Of a stretch of 64,000 nt of DNA, positions 48,182 to 57,438 are shown in pieces. Source of the stretch: AC-32 sp963746155 (lineage in GTDB: Bacteria > Actinomycetota > Thermoleophilia > Gaiellales > Gaiellaceae); assembly GCA_963746155.1 (NCBI GenBank), contig CAVVAB010000009.1, positions 62,001 through 126,000 of the forward strand, given 5' to 3'. The first letter of the stretch is position 1, and every line of letters begins with the position of its first letter. Under the pieces are notes generated by a model. The model saw only the letters and a program-made list of their open reading frames with translations, was not told where the DNA came from and searched no databases. Both the position numbers and the translations under genes were made by a program.

Positions 48182-49969
48182 GTGGCCACCTCAGAGGCTC
48201 TCGCCGCGAGCGTTGGCTCTCCCCGGAACCGCAACGGCCGGGACGCTCAACCAGCCGCGAGCTGGCTTCGACCCGCGCTCTGGCTGCTCGCGTTCGCCGC
48301 CGGCGCCACTGCGCTTTTGATGACCGTCGCGGAGAGCGGCGTCGAGGGCGTCGACGCCACGAGGGCTCTCAGCGTGCTCGTCGGCTGGGCCTTCGTGGGA
48401 AGCGGGCTCTATGCGTGGGGACGTCGGCCGGAGAACCGGCTCGGTCCGCTCATGACGCTGGTCGGCTACGTGTATCTGACCGCACAGATCCTGACCCAGG
48501 CACATGCGCCGCTCCTGTTCACGTCCGGGCTCTGGATCGGCGACGCGTGGGTCGTCTTCTTCGTGCTGTTTCTCCTCTCGTTTCCGCGCGGACGACTCAC
48601 GTCCACGTTCGACCTCGTCGTCATCTCGATGTTCGCGCTCATGGCGGTTCCGCTCGAGCTCCTCTGGCTGCTCGTCTTCGATCCGGGCGACGGCAAGAAC
48701 GTGCTGCTGGCGTGGCCGAGCTCAACCGTTGCGGGTCACGTCGACTCGGCCCAGCGCGCGCTGGTCGTGACGGCCTCGGTCGTCCTTGCCGTGAGGCTTT
48801 CGAGGCGCTGGATCCACGCAAGCCCTCCTCTCCGGCGCGCGCTCGTGCCCGTGCTCGTCGGCTCGGCGGCCATCCTGCTGGCATCGATCCTGGTAGGCCT
48901 CGACAAGTTCCAGGTCGAGTTCGAGACGGCGAGGTGGCTCGTGCTCGTGGCCTACATCGCGATTCCCCTGGTCGTCCTGGGCGGCATCCTCCACTCACGT
49001 CTCGCGCGCTCGACGGTCGGAGATCTGTTCATCGAGCTGCGAGACGATCCGGCGCCGGCGGATCTTCGGGATGTCCTCGCGGGCGCTTTGCGCGATCCGT
49101 CGTTGACGCTCGCCTACTGGTTGCCCGAGTTCGGGAGCTACGCCGACCACGAAGGCCGGCCTGTCGAGCTGCCCGGCCCCGACGGGCAGCAAAGGCTGAC
49201 GCCGATCGACCGGGACGGGGTGCACGTCGCGGCGCTGCTCCACGATCCGGCGCTGGCGGACGAGCCCGAGCTGCTCGACGCCGTCACGGCGGCTGCGGGA
49301 ATCGCGATCGAGAACGGGCGACTGCACGCCGAGCTGAAGGCGCGGCTCGAAGAGCTACGCGGGTCGCGCTTCCGGGTGATCGAGGCGGAGCAGAAGGAAC
49401 GACAGCGCCTGGAGCGCAACCTGCACGACGGGGCGCAGCAGCGGCTGATCGCACTCTCGCTCGAGCTGAGCCTCCTCGAAGAGCAGCTGGAAGACGATCC
49501 GGCCCTCAGCGAGCGGCTCGGTTTCGCGCGGCGTGAGATCGCGGCCTCTCTGGGGGAGCTGCGCGAGGTCGCGCACGGGATCCATCCGGCCGTCGTGAGC
49601 GGGCACGGGCTCGATGTCGCGCTGGAGCAGCTCGTCGCCCGCGCTCCGGTCCCGATCCGCCTCACGTTGCAGGTCGGAGAACGTCTGCCGGAGCAGCTCG
49701 AGGTGGCGGCGTACTACCTGGTGTCGGAGAGCCTCGCGAATCTCGGCAAGCACGCAGAGGCGTCGTCCGCGACGGTCGAGGTCATCCGCAGCGAAGGACA
49801 GCTTCTCGTCGAGGTCGCCGACGACGGCATCGGTGGCGCCGACACGGAGCGCGGATCGGGCCTGCGCGGTCTCGCGGATCGGGTCGAGGCTCTTGGCGGG
49901 CGGCTCCGAGTGTGGAGCCCGGTGGGCGGCGGCACGCGTGTGAGAGCGGAGATCCCGTGCGTGTCGTGA
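48182..49969 (+). CDS. Sensor histidine kinase with multi-helix membrane domain
   Basis: 595 residues. Seven or so membrane helices span about residues 30-300 (LWLLAFAAGATALLMTVAES, WVVFFVLFLLSFPRGRLTST, LVLVAYIAIPLVVLGGILHS). A GAF-like region follows, then HisKA_3 (KERQRLERNLHDGAQQRLIA) and HATPase (YYLVSESLANLGKHAEASSA, VADDGIGGADTERGSGLRGL). It overlaps the regulator gene by 13 nt. With the pump and monooxygenase downstream, it may sense a membrane-active compound. GTG start with Shine-Dalgarno GAGAGGAG. Confidence 0.93.
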   Translation: MATSEALAASVGSPRNRNGRDAQPAASWLRPALWLLAFAAGATALLMTVAESGVEGVDATRALSVLVGWAFVGSGLYAWGRRPENRLGPLMTLVGYVYLTAQILTQAHAPLLFTSGLWIGDAWVVFFVLFLLSFPRGRLTSTFDLVVISMFALMAVPLELLWLLVFDPGDGKNVLLAWPSSTVAGHVDSAQRALVVTASVVLAVRLSRRWIHASPPLRRALVPVLVGSAAILLASILVGLDKFQVEFETARWLVLVAYIAIPLVVLGGILHSRLARSTVGDLFIELRDDPAPADLRDVLAGALRDPSLTLAYWLPEFGSYADHEGRPVELPGPDGQQRLTPIDRDGVHVAALLHDPALADEPELLDAVTAAAGIAIENGRLHAELKARLEELRGSRFRVIEAEQKERQRLERNLHDGAQQRLIALSLELSLLEEQLEDDPALSERLGFARREIAASLGELREVAHGIHPAVVSGHGLDVALEQLVARAPVPIRLTLQVGERLPEQLEVAAYYLVSESLANLGKHAEASSATVEVIRSEGQLLVEVADDGIGGADTERGSGLRGLADRVEALGGRLRVWSPVGGGTRVRAEIPCVS

Positions 49970-50601
49970 TCGCCGAGGACAGCGTTCTCCTGCGCGAGGG
50001 GCTCGCCCGGCTCCTGGGCGAGAACGGCTTCGATGTCGCCGGCTCCAGCGATACGGCAGACGAGCTGCTGCTGCAGGTGCGCAGCTACTCGCCCGACGTG
50101 GCCATCGTCGACGTCCGGCTTCCGCCCACTCACAACGACGAGGGGCTGCGCGCGGCGCTCGAGATCCGAGCCCACCATCCCGGGGTCGGAGTGCTCGTCC
50201 TGTCGCAGTACGTCGAGATCGGCCTGGCGATGAAGCTGCTCGCGGACTCCGCGGAAGGAGCCGGATACCTGCTCAAGGACCGCATCAGCGACGTGAAGGA
50301 GTTCATCAGCGCGGTCCGGCGCGTCGCGGAGGGCGGCTCTGCGATCGACCCGATCATCGTCTCCACTCTCCTGGCCAAGCGCCGCAGCGACGACCCACTC
50401 GAGGAGCTGACTCCCCGCGAGCGCGAGGTGCTCGAGCTGATGGCCGAGGGCTGTTCCAACCAGGGCATCGCGGACAAGCTCGTGATCACGCTGCGAGCCG
50501 TGGAGAAGTACGTCTCCAGCATCTTCGGCAAGCTCGGCCTCCCTTCCAGCGGCAGCGAGTCGCGCCGCGTGCTGGCCGTGCTGCTCTACCTGCGCTCCTA
50601 G
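49957..50601 (+). CDS. NarL/LuxR-family response regulator
   Basis: 214 residues. Receiver RVVIAEDSVLLREGLARLLG, Asp in DVAIVDVRLPPTHNDEGLRA, Lys in GYLLKDRISDV. LuxR HTH LTPREREVLELMAEGCSNQG, then IADKLVITLRAVEKYVSSIF. The THNDEG receiver motif is typical of the actinobacterial subgroup next to membrane-rich kinases. It starts inside the kinase gene. It probably drives the MMPL gene 105 bp downstream. Confidence 0.94.
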   Translation: MRVVIAEDSVLLREGLARLLGENGFDVAGSSDTADELLLQVRSYSPDVAIVDVRLPPTHNDEGLRAALEIRAHHPGVGVLVLSQYVEIGLAMKLLADSAEGAGYLLKDRISDVKEFISAVRRVAEGGSAIDPIIVSTLLAKRRSDDPLEELTPREREVLELMAEGCSNQGIADKLVITLRAVEKYVSSIFGKLGLPSSGSESRRVLAVLLYLRS

Positions 50602-50706
50602 CGGGACACCAGAAACCCGCACCCCGAAGCGGCAAGTCACCCGCCTTCCGCTCGGCCGTGCGGGCTGCGAGGTTGGGTCGATCCCCGCACGCTCGAGAGG
50701 AGAGCG

Positions 50707-53013
50707 ATGAAGACGCGCGTGATCCAGGACGACCCGGACGACTCGAACGACACGGCGACCGAGAGAGAGCCAGCCGGCTCGGCGGCCGAACCGCAGCGGC
50801 CGGCCAACTTCCCGGCCCGCATGGGCCGCTGGAGTGCTCAGCACCGGAAGCTCGCCATCTTCGGCTGGCTCGCATTCGTCGTAGTCGCGGTCTTGGTCGG
50901 GATCAAGACCGGTACGACCGAGCTCCAGCGCAACGACGCGATCCCCGGCGAATCCGGCCGCGTGACCAGGCTCGCCGACAAGGAGTTCGGCCCGAAGGCC
51001 AGCGAGACCGTGCTCGTTCAGAGCGCGACGCTGACCGCGAGCGATCCTGCTTTTCGTGCCGCGGTTGACGATGTCGTCCGCACGATCAGGCCGTTTGCGG
51101 TCGTCCGCAAGATCGACTCGCCGTACGGGGCCGACAACGGCTCGCAGATCTCGCGGGACGGCCACTCCGCGCTCGTGAACTTCGAGTTCAATAGCTCGCC
51201 GCAGGATGCGATGAAGATCTCGAAGCCCGTCGAGGACGCGGTCATCGGCGTGCAGAAGTCACATCCGGACCTGCGGATCGCCGAGTTCGGCGACGGCAGC
51301 GCCGAGCGTGAGGTCGAGGGTCAGTTCACCAAGGATCTCGCCAAGGCAGGCCTCCTGTCGCTGCCGCTGACCATGATCATCCTGCTGATCACGTTCGGCG
51401 CGCTCGTCGCGGCCGGCATTCCGTTGCTGCTGGCGCTCACGTCGGTGATCGCAGCCATGTTCCTGATCGCCATACCGAGCCATCTCCTGGCGATGGACGC
51501 TCAGGTCAAAGAGGTGATCCTGCTGATCGGGCTCGCGGTCGGCGTCGACTACTCGCTCTTCTATCTCAAACGGGAACGCGAGGAGCGGGCCGCAGGCCGA
51601 AGCGAGTCGGCAGCGCTCGAGGCTGCCGCGGCGACCTCCGGGCGCTCGGTTCTCATCTCGGGCCTGACGGTCATGATCGCCATGGCGGGCATGTTCTTCG
51701 CCGGCGATCCTGCGTTCTCGTCGTTCGCCGTCGGCACGATCCTGGTCGTCGCGATCGCGATGCTGGGCTCGCTCACGGTTCTGCCTGCGGTGCTCTCCGG
51801 GCTGGGTGACCGCGTCGAGAAGGGACGGGTTCCGTTCCTGCATCGGGCGCAGCAAGGTGACGGGGACAGTCGCTTCTGGGGCTGGATCCTCGATCGCGTG
51901 CTTGCGCGGCCCGGTCTGTATGCGGTCCTTTCCGCAGGCCTGCTCGTCGCGATCGCGATCCCCGCGCTGAGCCTGAAGACGGTTCAGATCCCGCCCGAGG
52001 CGCTCCCGCAGAACCTCAAGGCGGTCCAGACCTACAACCGCATCAACAAGGCGTTCCCGAGCGAATTGCACACGGCGACGGTCGTCGTGAAAGCGGAGAA
52101 CGTGAATGCGCCGGACGTCCAGGCGAGGGTGGGCGAGCTTCGCACACGTGCCGCGACCATCGCTCCGAAGGGAACCGTCGAGACCGAGATCAACTCGCAA
52201 GGGACCGCCGAGACGATCACGGTCCCGCTCGCCGGGAACGGCAGCAACGCGCTCTCCCGGTCCGGCGTGACGAAGCTTCGCGAGGAGATCGTTCCCGAGA
52301 CTCTCGGCACGCTCTCCGACATCGAGTACGGCGTGGCCGGCGGGACCGCGGTCGACATGGACTCGCGCTCGGCGATGAACCAGTCGGCGCCGCTCGTGTT
52401 CGGCTTCGTGCTCATCTTCGCCTTCGTCCTGCTGTTGATCTCATTCCGCTCGCTCGTGATCGCGGCGAAGGCGGTCATCCTCAACCTGCTCTCCGTCGCC
52501 GCCGCGTACGGCGTCCTCGTGCTGGTCTTCCAGCACGGGTGGGCCAAGGGGCTGCTCGGCTTCGACTACACGGGCGGCATCACCTCGTTCCTGCCCATCT
52601 TCCTGTTCGTGATCCTCTTCGGCCTCTCGATGGACTACCACGTCTTCATCATCAGCCGGATCCGCGAGGCCCGCGATCGTGGGCTGTCGACTCCCGAGGC
52701 GGTCTCGCACGGGATCAAGACGACTGCAGGCGTCGTGACGAGCGCGGCGCTCGTGATGGTGCTCGTGTTCGCGGTCTTCGCGACGGGCTCGATCATCGTG
52801 CTGCAGCAGCTGGGCATCGGGCTCGCCGCTGCCGTCCTGATCGACGCGACGATCGTGAGGGCCGTGCTGCTGCCGGCCTCGATGATGCTGCTCGGCGACT
52901 GGAACTGGTACCTGCCCAGGTGGCTCGAGTGGCTGCCTCGGTTGGAGCCCGAAGGCGCCGCCGAGAAGCCGGAGCCACCGACGGTGCCGCCTGCACTCGA
53001 GCCCCGGACCTAG
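50707..53013 (+). CDS. MMPL/RND-family transporter
   Basis: 768 residues with two repeats of the MMPL fold: membrane helix, large outer domain, then five helices. Helices include KLAIFGWLAFVVVAVLVGIK, LPLTMIILLITFGALVAAGI, AVGVDYSLFYLKREREERAA (conserved GxDYSLF), GLSMDYHVFIISRIREARDR in the second half and LGIGLAAAVLIDATIVRAVL. The D-Y pairs in helices 4 and 10 carry the proton relay. Substrates of such pumps are lipids, siderophores or drugs. A Shine-Dalgarno GAGAGGAGAG precedes the ATG. Confidence 0.95.
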   Translation: MKTRVIQDDPDDSNDTATEREPAGSAAEPQRPANFPARMGRWSAQHRKLAIFGWLAFVVVAVLVGIKTGTTELQRNDAIPGESGRVTRLADKEFGPKASETVLVQSATLTASDPAFRAAVDDVVRTIRPFAVVRKIDSPYGADNGSQISRDGHSALVNFEFNSSPQDAMKISKPVEDAVIGVQKSHPDLRIAEFGDGSAEREVEGQFTKDLAKAGLLSLPLTMIILLITFGALVAAGIPLLLALTSVIAAMFLIAIPSHLLAMDAQVKEVILLIGLAVGVDYSLFYLKREREERAAGRSESAALEAAAATSGRSVLISGLTVMIAMAGMFFAGDPAFSSFAVGTILVVAIAMLGSLTVLPAVLSGLGDRVEKGRVPFLHRAQQGDGDSRFWGWILDRVLARPGLYAVLSAGLLVAIAIPALSLKTVQIPPEALPQNLKAVQTYNRINKAFPSELHTATVVVKAENVNAPDVQARVGELRTRAATIAPKGTVETEINSQGTAETITVPLAGNGSNALSRSGVTKLREEIVPETLGTLSDIEYGVAGGTAVDMDSRSAMNQSAPLVFGFVLIFAFVLLLISFRSLVIAAKAVILNLLSVAAAYGVLVLVFQHGWAKGLLGFDYTGGITSFLPIFLFVILFGLSMDYHVFIISRIREARDRGLSTPEAVSHGIKTTAGVVTSAALVMVLVFAVFATGSIIVLQQLGIGLAAAVLIDATIVRAVLLPASMMLLGDWNWYLPRWLEWLPRLEPEGAAEKPEPPTVPPALEPRT

Positions 53014-53036
53014 AACGGTCCCGAGAAGGAGATGAC

Positions 53037-54191
53037 ATGAGCGAGCTTCCTGGCCGGACCGATGTGCTGGTGGTGGGTGCAGGGCCGGCGGGGCTGGCGG
53101 TTGCCGTCTCGTTGACCGGGCATGGCCACGACGTCACGGTGGTCGATCGGCAGGCGACCGGTGCGAATACCTCGCGAGCCGCTGTCGTTCATGCGCGAAC
53201 CCTCGAGATGCTCGAGCGGATCGGCGTCTCGGAGCGGCTGGCGGGGCTCGGTATCCAGGCTCAGCGATTCAGCATCCGGGACGGTGATCGGGAGCTCGTG
53301 CCTGTCCAGTTCGACCGGCTCCCGACGGAGTACCCATACACGCTGATGGTCCCGCAGAACATCACCGAACAGGTCCTGCTCGATCGCCTCGAGGAGCTCG
53401 GGGGCAGCGTCCATCGCCCGTACCTCGCCACCGGGGTGAGCCAGACAGCCGACGGCGCCGAGGTCACGCTGGAGAGCGGCGAGACGATCAAGGCCCGGTA
53501 CGTCGTTGCCGCCGACGGCATGAACAGCACGATCCGCGACCAGGCTGGCCTCGGGCACGATGGCGACGACACGCTGTCGCTGTCCTTCTCGCTGGCTGAC
53601 GTCCGCGTCGAAGGCGGCCTGCCGGCGGACCAGGTGTTGCTGTTCTTCTCCACGCCGGGCATGTTGGTCGTGGCGCCGCTCCCGGACGGGTCTTTCCGGC
53701 TCGTGGCGGAGGTCGACGATGCGCCCGAGCAGCCGGACGTCGCCTATGCGCAGCGACTGCTCGACACCCGCGGGCCGCGTCGTACGACGGTGAAGGTGAC
53801 GGAGGTGATCTGGGGATCCAGGTTCCGGATCCACGAGCGGGTGGCGGACCGGTACCGGTCCGGGCGGGTACTGCTCGCCGGCGACGCCGCGCATACGCAC
53901 AGCCCTGCAGGTGGGCAAGGCATGAACCTCAGCCTGCGCGATGCGGTGACGCTCGGGGACGCGCTGTCGGTCGCCCTGCGGGAAGGTCGCGAGGACGAGC
54001 TCGACGCGTATGCGGCCGGCAGTCGCGCCGAGGCGATTCGAGTGGTTGCGCTTGCCCACCGCCTCACCCGACTGGCCACTGCCCCGCGCGCTGTTCGCCC
54101 GCTGCGGAATGTGGCGCTGCGCACACTCGCGCTCCTGCCGTCCTTCCGCCGTCGCCTGGCCGAGCAACTGTCCGCCATCGGCCACCGCTGA
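53037..54191 (+). CDS. FAD-dependent aromatic monooxygenase (TetX/Rox-like class A)
   Basis: 384 residues. GxGxxG motif VLVVGAGPAGLAVAVSLTGH, NADPH/FAD motif VAADGMNSTIRDQAGL (DG) and FAD ribose motif GRVLLAGDAAHTHSPAGGQG, then MNLSLRDAVTLGDAL. It belongs to the class A flavin hydroxylases that include rifampicin and tetracycline inactivating enzymes. Placed 24 nt after the pump gene with its own Shine-Dalgarno (GAAGGAG). Joint export and oxidation of a toxic aromatic compound is an inference from context. Confidence 0.9.
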   Translation: MSELPGRTDVLVVGAGPAGLAVAVSLTGHGHDVTVVDRQATGANTSRAAVVHARTLEMLERIGVSERLAGLGIQAQRFSIRDGDRELVPVQFDRLPTEYPYTLMVPQNITEQVLLDRLEELGGSVHRPYLATGVSQTADGAEVTLESGETIKARYVVAADGMNSTIRDQAGLGHDGDDTLSLSFSLADVRVEGGLPADQVLLFFSTPGMLVVAPLPDGSFRLVAEVDDAPEQPDVAYAQRLLDTRGPRRTTVKVTEVIWGSRFRIHERVADRYRSGRVLLAGDAAHTHSPAGGQGMNLSLRDAVTLGDALSVALREGREDELDAYAAGSRAEAIRVVALAHRLTRLATAPRAVRPLRNVALRTLALLPSFRRRLAEQLSAIGHR

Positions 54192-54240
54192 GCCAGGCCG
54201 CACTTGACCGGCCGCCGCGTTGCGGTCGGATGATCGCCCG

Positions 54241-54894
54241 ATGGAGACGCTGAAGCTCTACGACTACGTGGCCTCGGGCAACTGCTACAAGGTGCGCCTG
54301 CTGCTCGCGCAGCTCGGGCGGCCGTACGAGCGAATCCCGATCGACATCTTCGGCGGCGACACGCTCACCCCCGAGTATGCGGCGAAGAACCCGGCCAGAG
54401 CCACGCCGGTGCTGGAGCTCGAGGACGGCACGTTCGTCACCGAGTCGAACGCGATCCTCTTCTACCTCGCTCGCGGAACCGAGTTCCTCCCGGAGGAGCG
54501 GCCCAGCCTGGCCGAGGTCGTCCGCTGGCTGATCTTCGAGCAGACGGACGTGATGATGACCATGGGCGGCCTGCGCTTCCGGCTCCTGACCGGCCGCCTG
54601 AAGCCGGACGATCCTGACGCGGTCAGCAGGCGTGAAGGCGCCGAGGCGGCGCTTGTGCTCCTCGAGCAGCACCTGGCCGAGCACGACTTTCTGGCCGCCG
54701 GGCGCTACACAATTGCGGACATCGCCGTCTACGCGTACGGGCACGTCGCCACCGAGGCCGGCCTCGACCTCGACGGCTATCCGGCCTTCAGGGCCTGGCT
54801 CGCCCGCGTCGAGGCGCAGCCGGGCTTCATGGACGACCTCGAGCCCTACCCGGAGAACGCGAGGCCGGGCGCGGGAAGCTCGGTCTACGGCTGA
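54241..54894 (+). CDS. Glutathione S-transferase-like protein
   Basis: 217 residues. Thioredoxin-like N-terminal domain (LKLYDYVASGNCYKVRLLLA, NPARATPVLELEDGTFVTES, NAILFYLARGT) and all-helical C-terminal domain (FLAAGRYTIADIAVYAYGHV). The catalytic residue near the start is Ser/Cys (ASGNC), as in bacterial GSTs. Most Actinomycetota use mycothiol, so the thiol used here is uncertain. The stop overlaps the DUF1326 ATG. Confidence 0.9.
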   Translation: METLKLYDYVASGNCYKVRLLLAQLGRPYERIPIDIFGGDTLTPEYAAKNPARATPVLELEDGTFVTESNAILFYLARGTEFLPEERPSLAEVVRWLIFEQTDVMMTMGGLRFRLLTGRLKPDDPDAVSRREGAEAALVLLEQHLAEHDFLAAGRYTIADIAVYAYGHVATEAGLDLDGYPAFRAWLARVEAQPGFMDDLEPYPENARPGAGSSVYG

Positions 54895-55502
54895 TGGGCG
54901 ACTGGCATGTCGCGGGCTCGTACCTCGAGTCGTGCAACTGCGAGGCGATCTGCCCGTGCCGCCGGATCGACGGGGCGATGGGCGGCCGCTCGACCTACGG
55001 GATCTGCCTCGGCGCGCTCTCGTGGCAGATCCGGGACGGGAACGCGAAAGGGGCCGATCTCGCCGGCCTCGGCGCCGTGCTCGCGAGCCGGTACGGCGAT
55101 GACGAGGAGGGCTCGCCGTGGAGCTTCGTGCTCTACGTCGACGAGCGCGCCGACGAGGCGCAGCGAGCGGCGCTCGAAGGGATCTTCACCGGCCGCTGGG
55201 CCGGCTCGCAGGTCGAGCACTTCCCGTGGGCCTGGAAGGCGAGCCACCTGCTCGCGGTGCGGCCGGCCGAGATCGAGATCCACCACGTGCCCGGGCGGGG
55301 CTGGTTCCGCGCCGGGCGTTTCGTCGAGGTCCGAGTCGCGCATCCGGTCGAGAGCGACGAGACGGTCACCTGCGTGATCCCGGGCCACGAGCGCACGGGC
55401 CGCGAGGTGATCGCCGAGAACCTCGAGGTGAGCGACGGCGAGCTCGAGTTCTCGTTCCGCGGCAACTGCGGCTACGAGAGCGATTTCGACTACCGGGGCT
55501 AG
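54894..55502 (+). CDS. DUF1326 domain protein
   Basis: 202 residues. The family signature is an N-terminal SYLESCNCEAICPCRRIDG, a cluster of cysteines that probably binds metal. Further conserved parts are GALSWQIRDG, FVLYVDERADEAQRAALEGI and PAEIEIHHVPGRGW. Function is unknown. It overlaps the GST gene by one base (TGATGG), so they are co-translated. Confidence 0.9.
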   Translation: MGDWHVAGSYLESCNCEAICPCRRIDGAMGGRSTYGICLGALSWQIRDGNAKGADLAGLGAVLASRYGDDEEGSPWSFVLYVDERADEAQRAALEGIFTGRWAGSQVEHFPWAWKASHLLAVRPAEIEIHHVPGRGWFRAGRFVEVRVAHPVESDETVTCVIPGHERTGREVIAENLEVSDGELEFSFRGNCGYESDFDYRG

Positions 55503-55505
55503 ACT
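55500..55505 (+). promoter_or_regulatory. Candidate -10 box TAGACT
   Basis: TAGACT overlaps the DUF1326 stop codon and lies 6 nt before the GTG of the acyl-CoA dehydrogenase gene. Confidence 0.4.
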
Positions 55506-55511
55506 CAGCCC

Positions 55512-56693
55512 GTGCCGAGCGATCCGCTGAGCGCCGAGCAGCGCGAGATTCGCGACCTCGTCCGCGAGCTCGCGCGCGAGCGCGTGGCCCCGCGCGCGGC
55601 CGAGATCGACAGGTCGGCCGAGTTCCCCTGGGACATGGTCGAGCTGATGCGCGAGCACGACCTGCTCGGGCTTCCGTTCGAGGAGCAGTACGGCGGCACC
55701 GGCACCGGCGCGCTGATGGTGCTCGTCGCGATCGAGGAGCTCTCGAAGGTCTGCGCGACGACCGGGCTGATCCTGGCCGTCCAGGAGCTGGGCTCGCTCG
55801 GGCTCAAGCTCGCGGGCACGGACGAGCAGAAGGCGCGCTACCTCCCGCGGCTGGCGAGCGGCGAGTGGCTGATCGCCTACGCGCTCACCGAGCCGGGCTC
55901 GGGCTCGGACTCGGCCGCGATGCGGACCGAGGCGAGGCGCGACGGCGGCGAATACGTCCTGAACGGGTCGAAGCGGTTCATCACGAACGCGGGCGTGGCC
56001 GAGCTCTACACCGTCTTCGCGAAGACCGACCCCGAAGCCGGCCACGCCGGGATCTCGGCGTTCATGGTCGAGGCGAGCGCGCCCGGGTTCGAGGTCGGCC
56101 GCATCGAGCCGAAGATGGGGATCAAGGGCTCGACCACCGGCGAGATCTTCTTCAACGACTGCCGCGTCCCGGCCGAGAACCTGCTCGGCGAGGAGGGCGA
56201 GGGCTTCCGGATCGCGATGCGGATCCTCGACCGCTCGCGGCCGGGGATCGGCGCGCAGGGGCTGGGCCTCGCGCAGGGCGCGACCGACTACGCGCTCGAG
56301 TACGCGAAGACACGCGAGACGATGGGCAAGCCGATCGCCGAGCACCAGCTGATCGCGGCCACGCTCGCCGACATGGAGACGAAGTGCGAGGCCGCGCGCG
56401 GGCTGCTCTACCGCTGCGGGCAGATGATCGACGAGGGCTTCGACGGGCCGGAGCTGACGAAGATCTCGGCGATGGCGAAGCTCTTCTGCACCGACGTCGC
56501 GATGGAGGTCACGACCGACGCCGTCCAGATCCTCGGCGGCTACGGCTACATCTCCGAGTACCCGGTCGAGCGGATGATGCGGGACGCCAAGATCACGCAG
56601 ATCTACGAAGGCACGAACCAGATCCAGCGGCTCGTGATCGCGCGCCAGATGCTGAAGGAGCAGAGAGCGTCTCTGCTCGCCGAGATTGCCTAA
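55512..56693 (+). CDS. Acyl-CoA dehydrogenase
   Basis: FAD enzyme of beta-oxidation or amino acid breakdown, 393 residues. Motifs are IAYALTEPGSGSDSAAMRTE, LNGSKRFITNAGVAELYTVF, GIKGSTTGEIFFNDCRVPAE, ILGGYGYISEYPVERMMRDA and the catalytic Glu in KITQIYEGTNQIQRLVIARQ. Electron-transfer flavoprotein genes are not nearby. Acyl chain specificity cannot be read; the Glu position is that of butyryl/short-chain types. It overlaps the next gene by 8 nt. Confidence 0.95.
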   Translation: MPSDPLSAEQREIRDLVRELARERVAPRAAEIDRSAEFPWDMVELMREHDLLGLPFEEQYGGTGTGALMVLVAIEELSKVCATTGLILAVQELGSLGLKLAGTDEQKARYLPRLASGEWLIAYALTEPGSGSDSAAMRTEARRDGGEYVLNGSKRFITNAGVAELYTVFAKTDPEAGHAGISAFMVEASAPGFEVGRIEPKMGIKGSTTGEIFFNDCRVPAENLLGEEGEGFRIAMRILDRSRPGIGAQGLGLAQGATDYALEYAKTRETMGKPIAEHQLIAATLADMETKCEAARGLLYRCGQMIDEGFDGPELTKISAMAKLFCTDVAMEVTTDAVQILGGYGYISEYPVERMMRDAKITQIYEGTNQIQRLVIARQMLKEQRASLLAEIA

Positions 56694-57438
56694 GGAAGCT
56701 CCGCCCGATGCATTTGGGCGTACCGCTCGCGAGTACGAGCTGGGCCGGCCCGAGTGGCCGGTCGAGTTCCTCGACCGCGTCGTGGCGGAGATGGGCATCG
56801 GGCCGGACGCGGCCGTGCTCGACCTCGGCGCAGGCACGGGCAAGCTCACCCGCGCGCTCGTCCCGCGCTTCGCGCGCGTGGTCGCGGTCGAGCCGGACGA
56901 CGCGATGCGCGCCGTTCTGGAGGAGGTCGTGCCGGGCGCCGAGTCGCTGCCGGGCAGCGCCGAGGCGATTCCGCTCGGCGACGGCGAGGTGGACGCGATC
57001 TTCACGGGCGAGGCGTTCCACTGGTTCGCCACGACCGAGACGCTCGGGGAGCTCGCTCGCGTGCTGCGGCCACGCGGCTGGCTCGCGATCTTCTGGAACA
57101 TCTTCCAGGACGAGGATCCGCCGCTGAGCCAGGAGGCCAAGGCGCTCCTGGACGAGGCGTTCGACCGCGGCGGCGTCCCGGGATTGGCGCGCGTGCTCAG
57201 CGGCCGCTGGCGCGAGGCGTTCGCCGGGTCCGCGTTCGAGGAGCTGCGGGAGGAGGAGTACGAGCACGAGCTCGCCGTCGACCGCGAGACCTTCGTCGCG
57301 CGGATGCTCTCGGTCAGCTCGATCGCGGTCCAGCCCGAGGAGGACCGCACGGCCTTCGCCGAGCGCCTGCGCGTGCTTCTGCCGGCCGAGACTCGCCAGC
57401 GGTTCCGCGTCGTCGCGTACTGGACGCGGCTTGCCTGA
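56686..57438 (+). CDS. Class I SAM-dependent methyltransferase
   Basis: 250 residues. SAM motifs are VLDLGAGTGKLTRALVPRFA, VVAVEPDDAMRAVLEE and IPLGDGEVDAIFTGEAFHWF, then LARVLRPRGWLAIFWN. This is the ubiquinone/menaquinone biosynthesis-type (UbiE-like) superfamily; substrate unknown. TTG or ATT-like start: the frame begins TTGCCTAAGGAAGCTCC inside the dehydrogenase end. A second, related methyltransferase follows immediately, so this is a tandem duplication. Confidence 0.88.
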   Translation: MPKEAPPDAFGRTAREYELGRPEWPVEFLDRVVAEMGIGPDAAVLDLGAGTGKLTRALVPRFARVVAVEPDDAMRAVLEEVVPGAESLPGSAEAIPLGDGEVDAIFTGEAFHWFATTETLGELARVLRPRGWLAIFWNIFQDEDPPLSQEAKALLDEAFDRGGVPGLARVLSGRWREAFAGSAFEELREEEYEHELAVDRETFVARMLSVSSIAVQPEEDRTAFAERLRVLLPAETRQRFRVVAYWTRLA

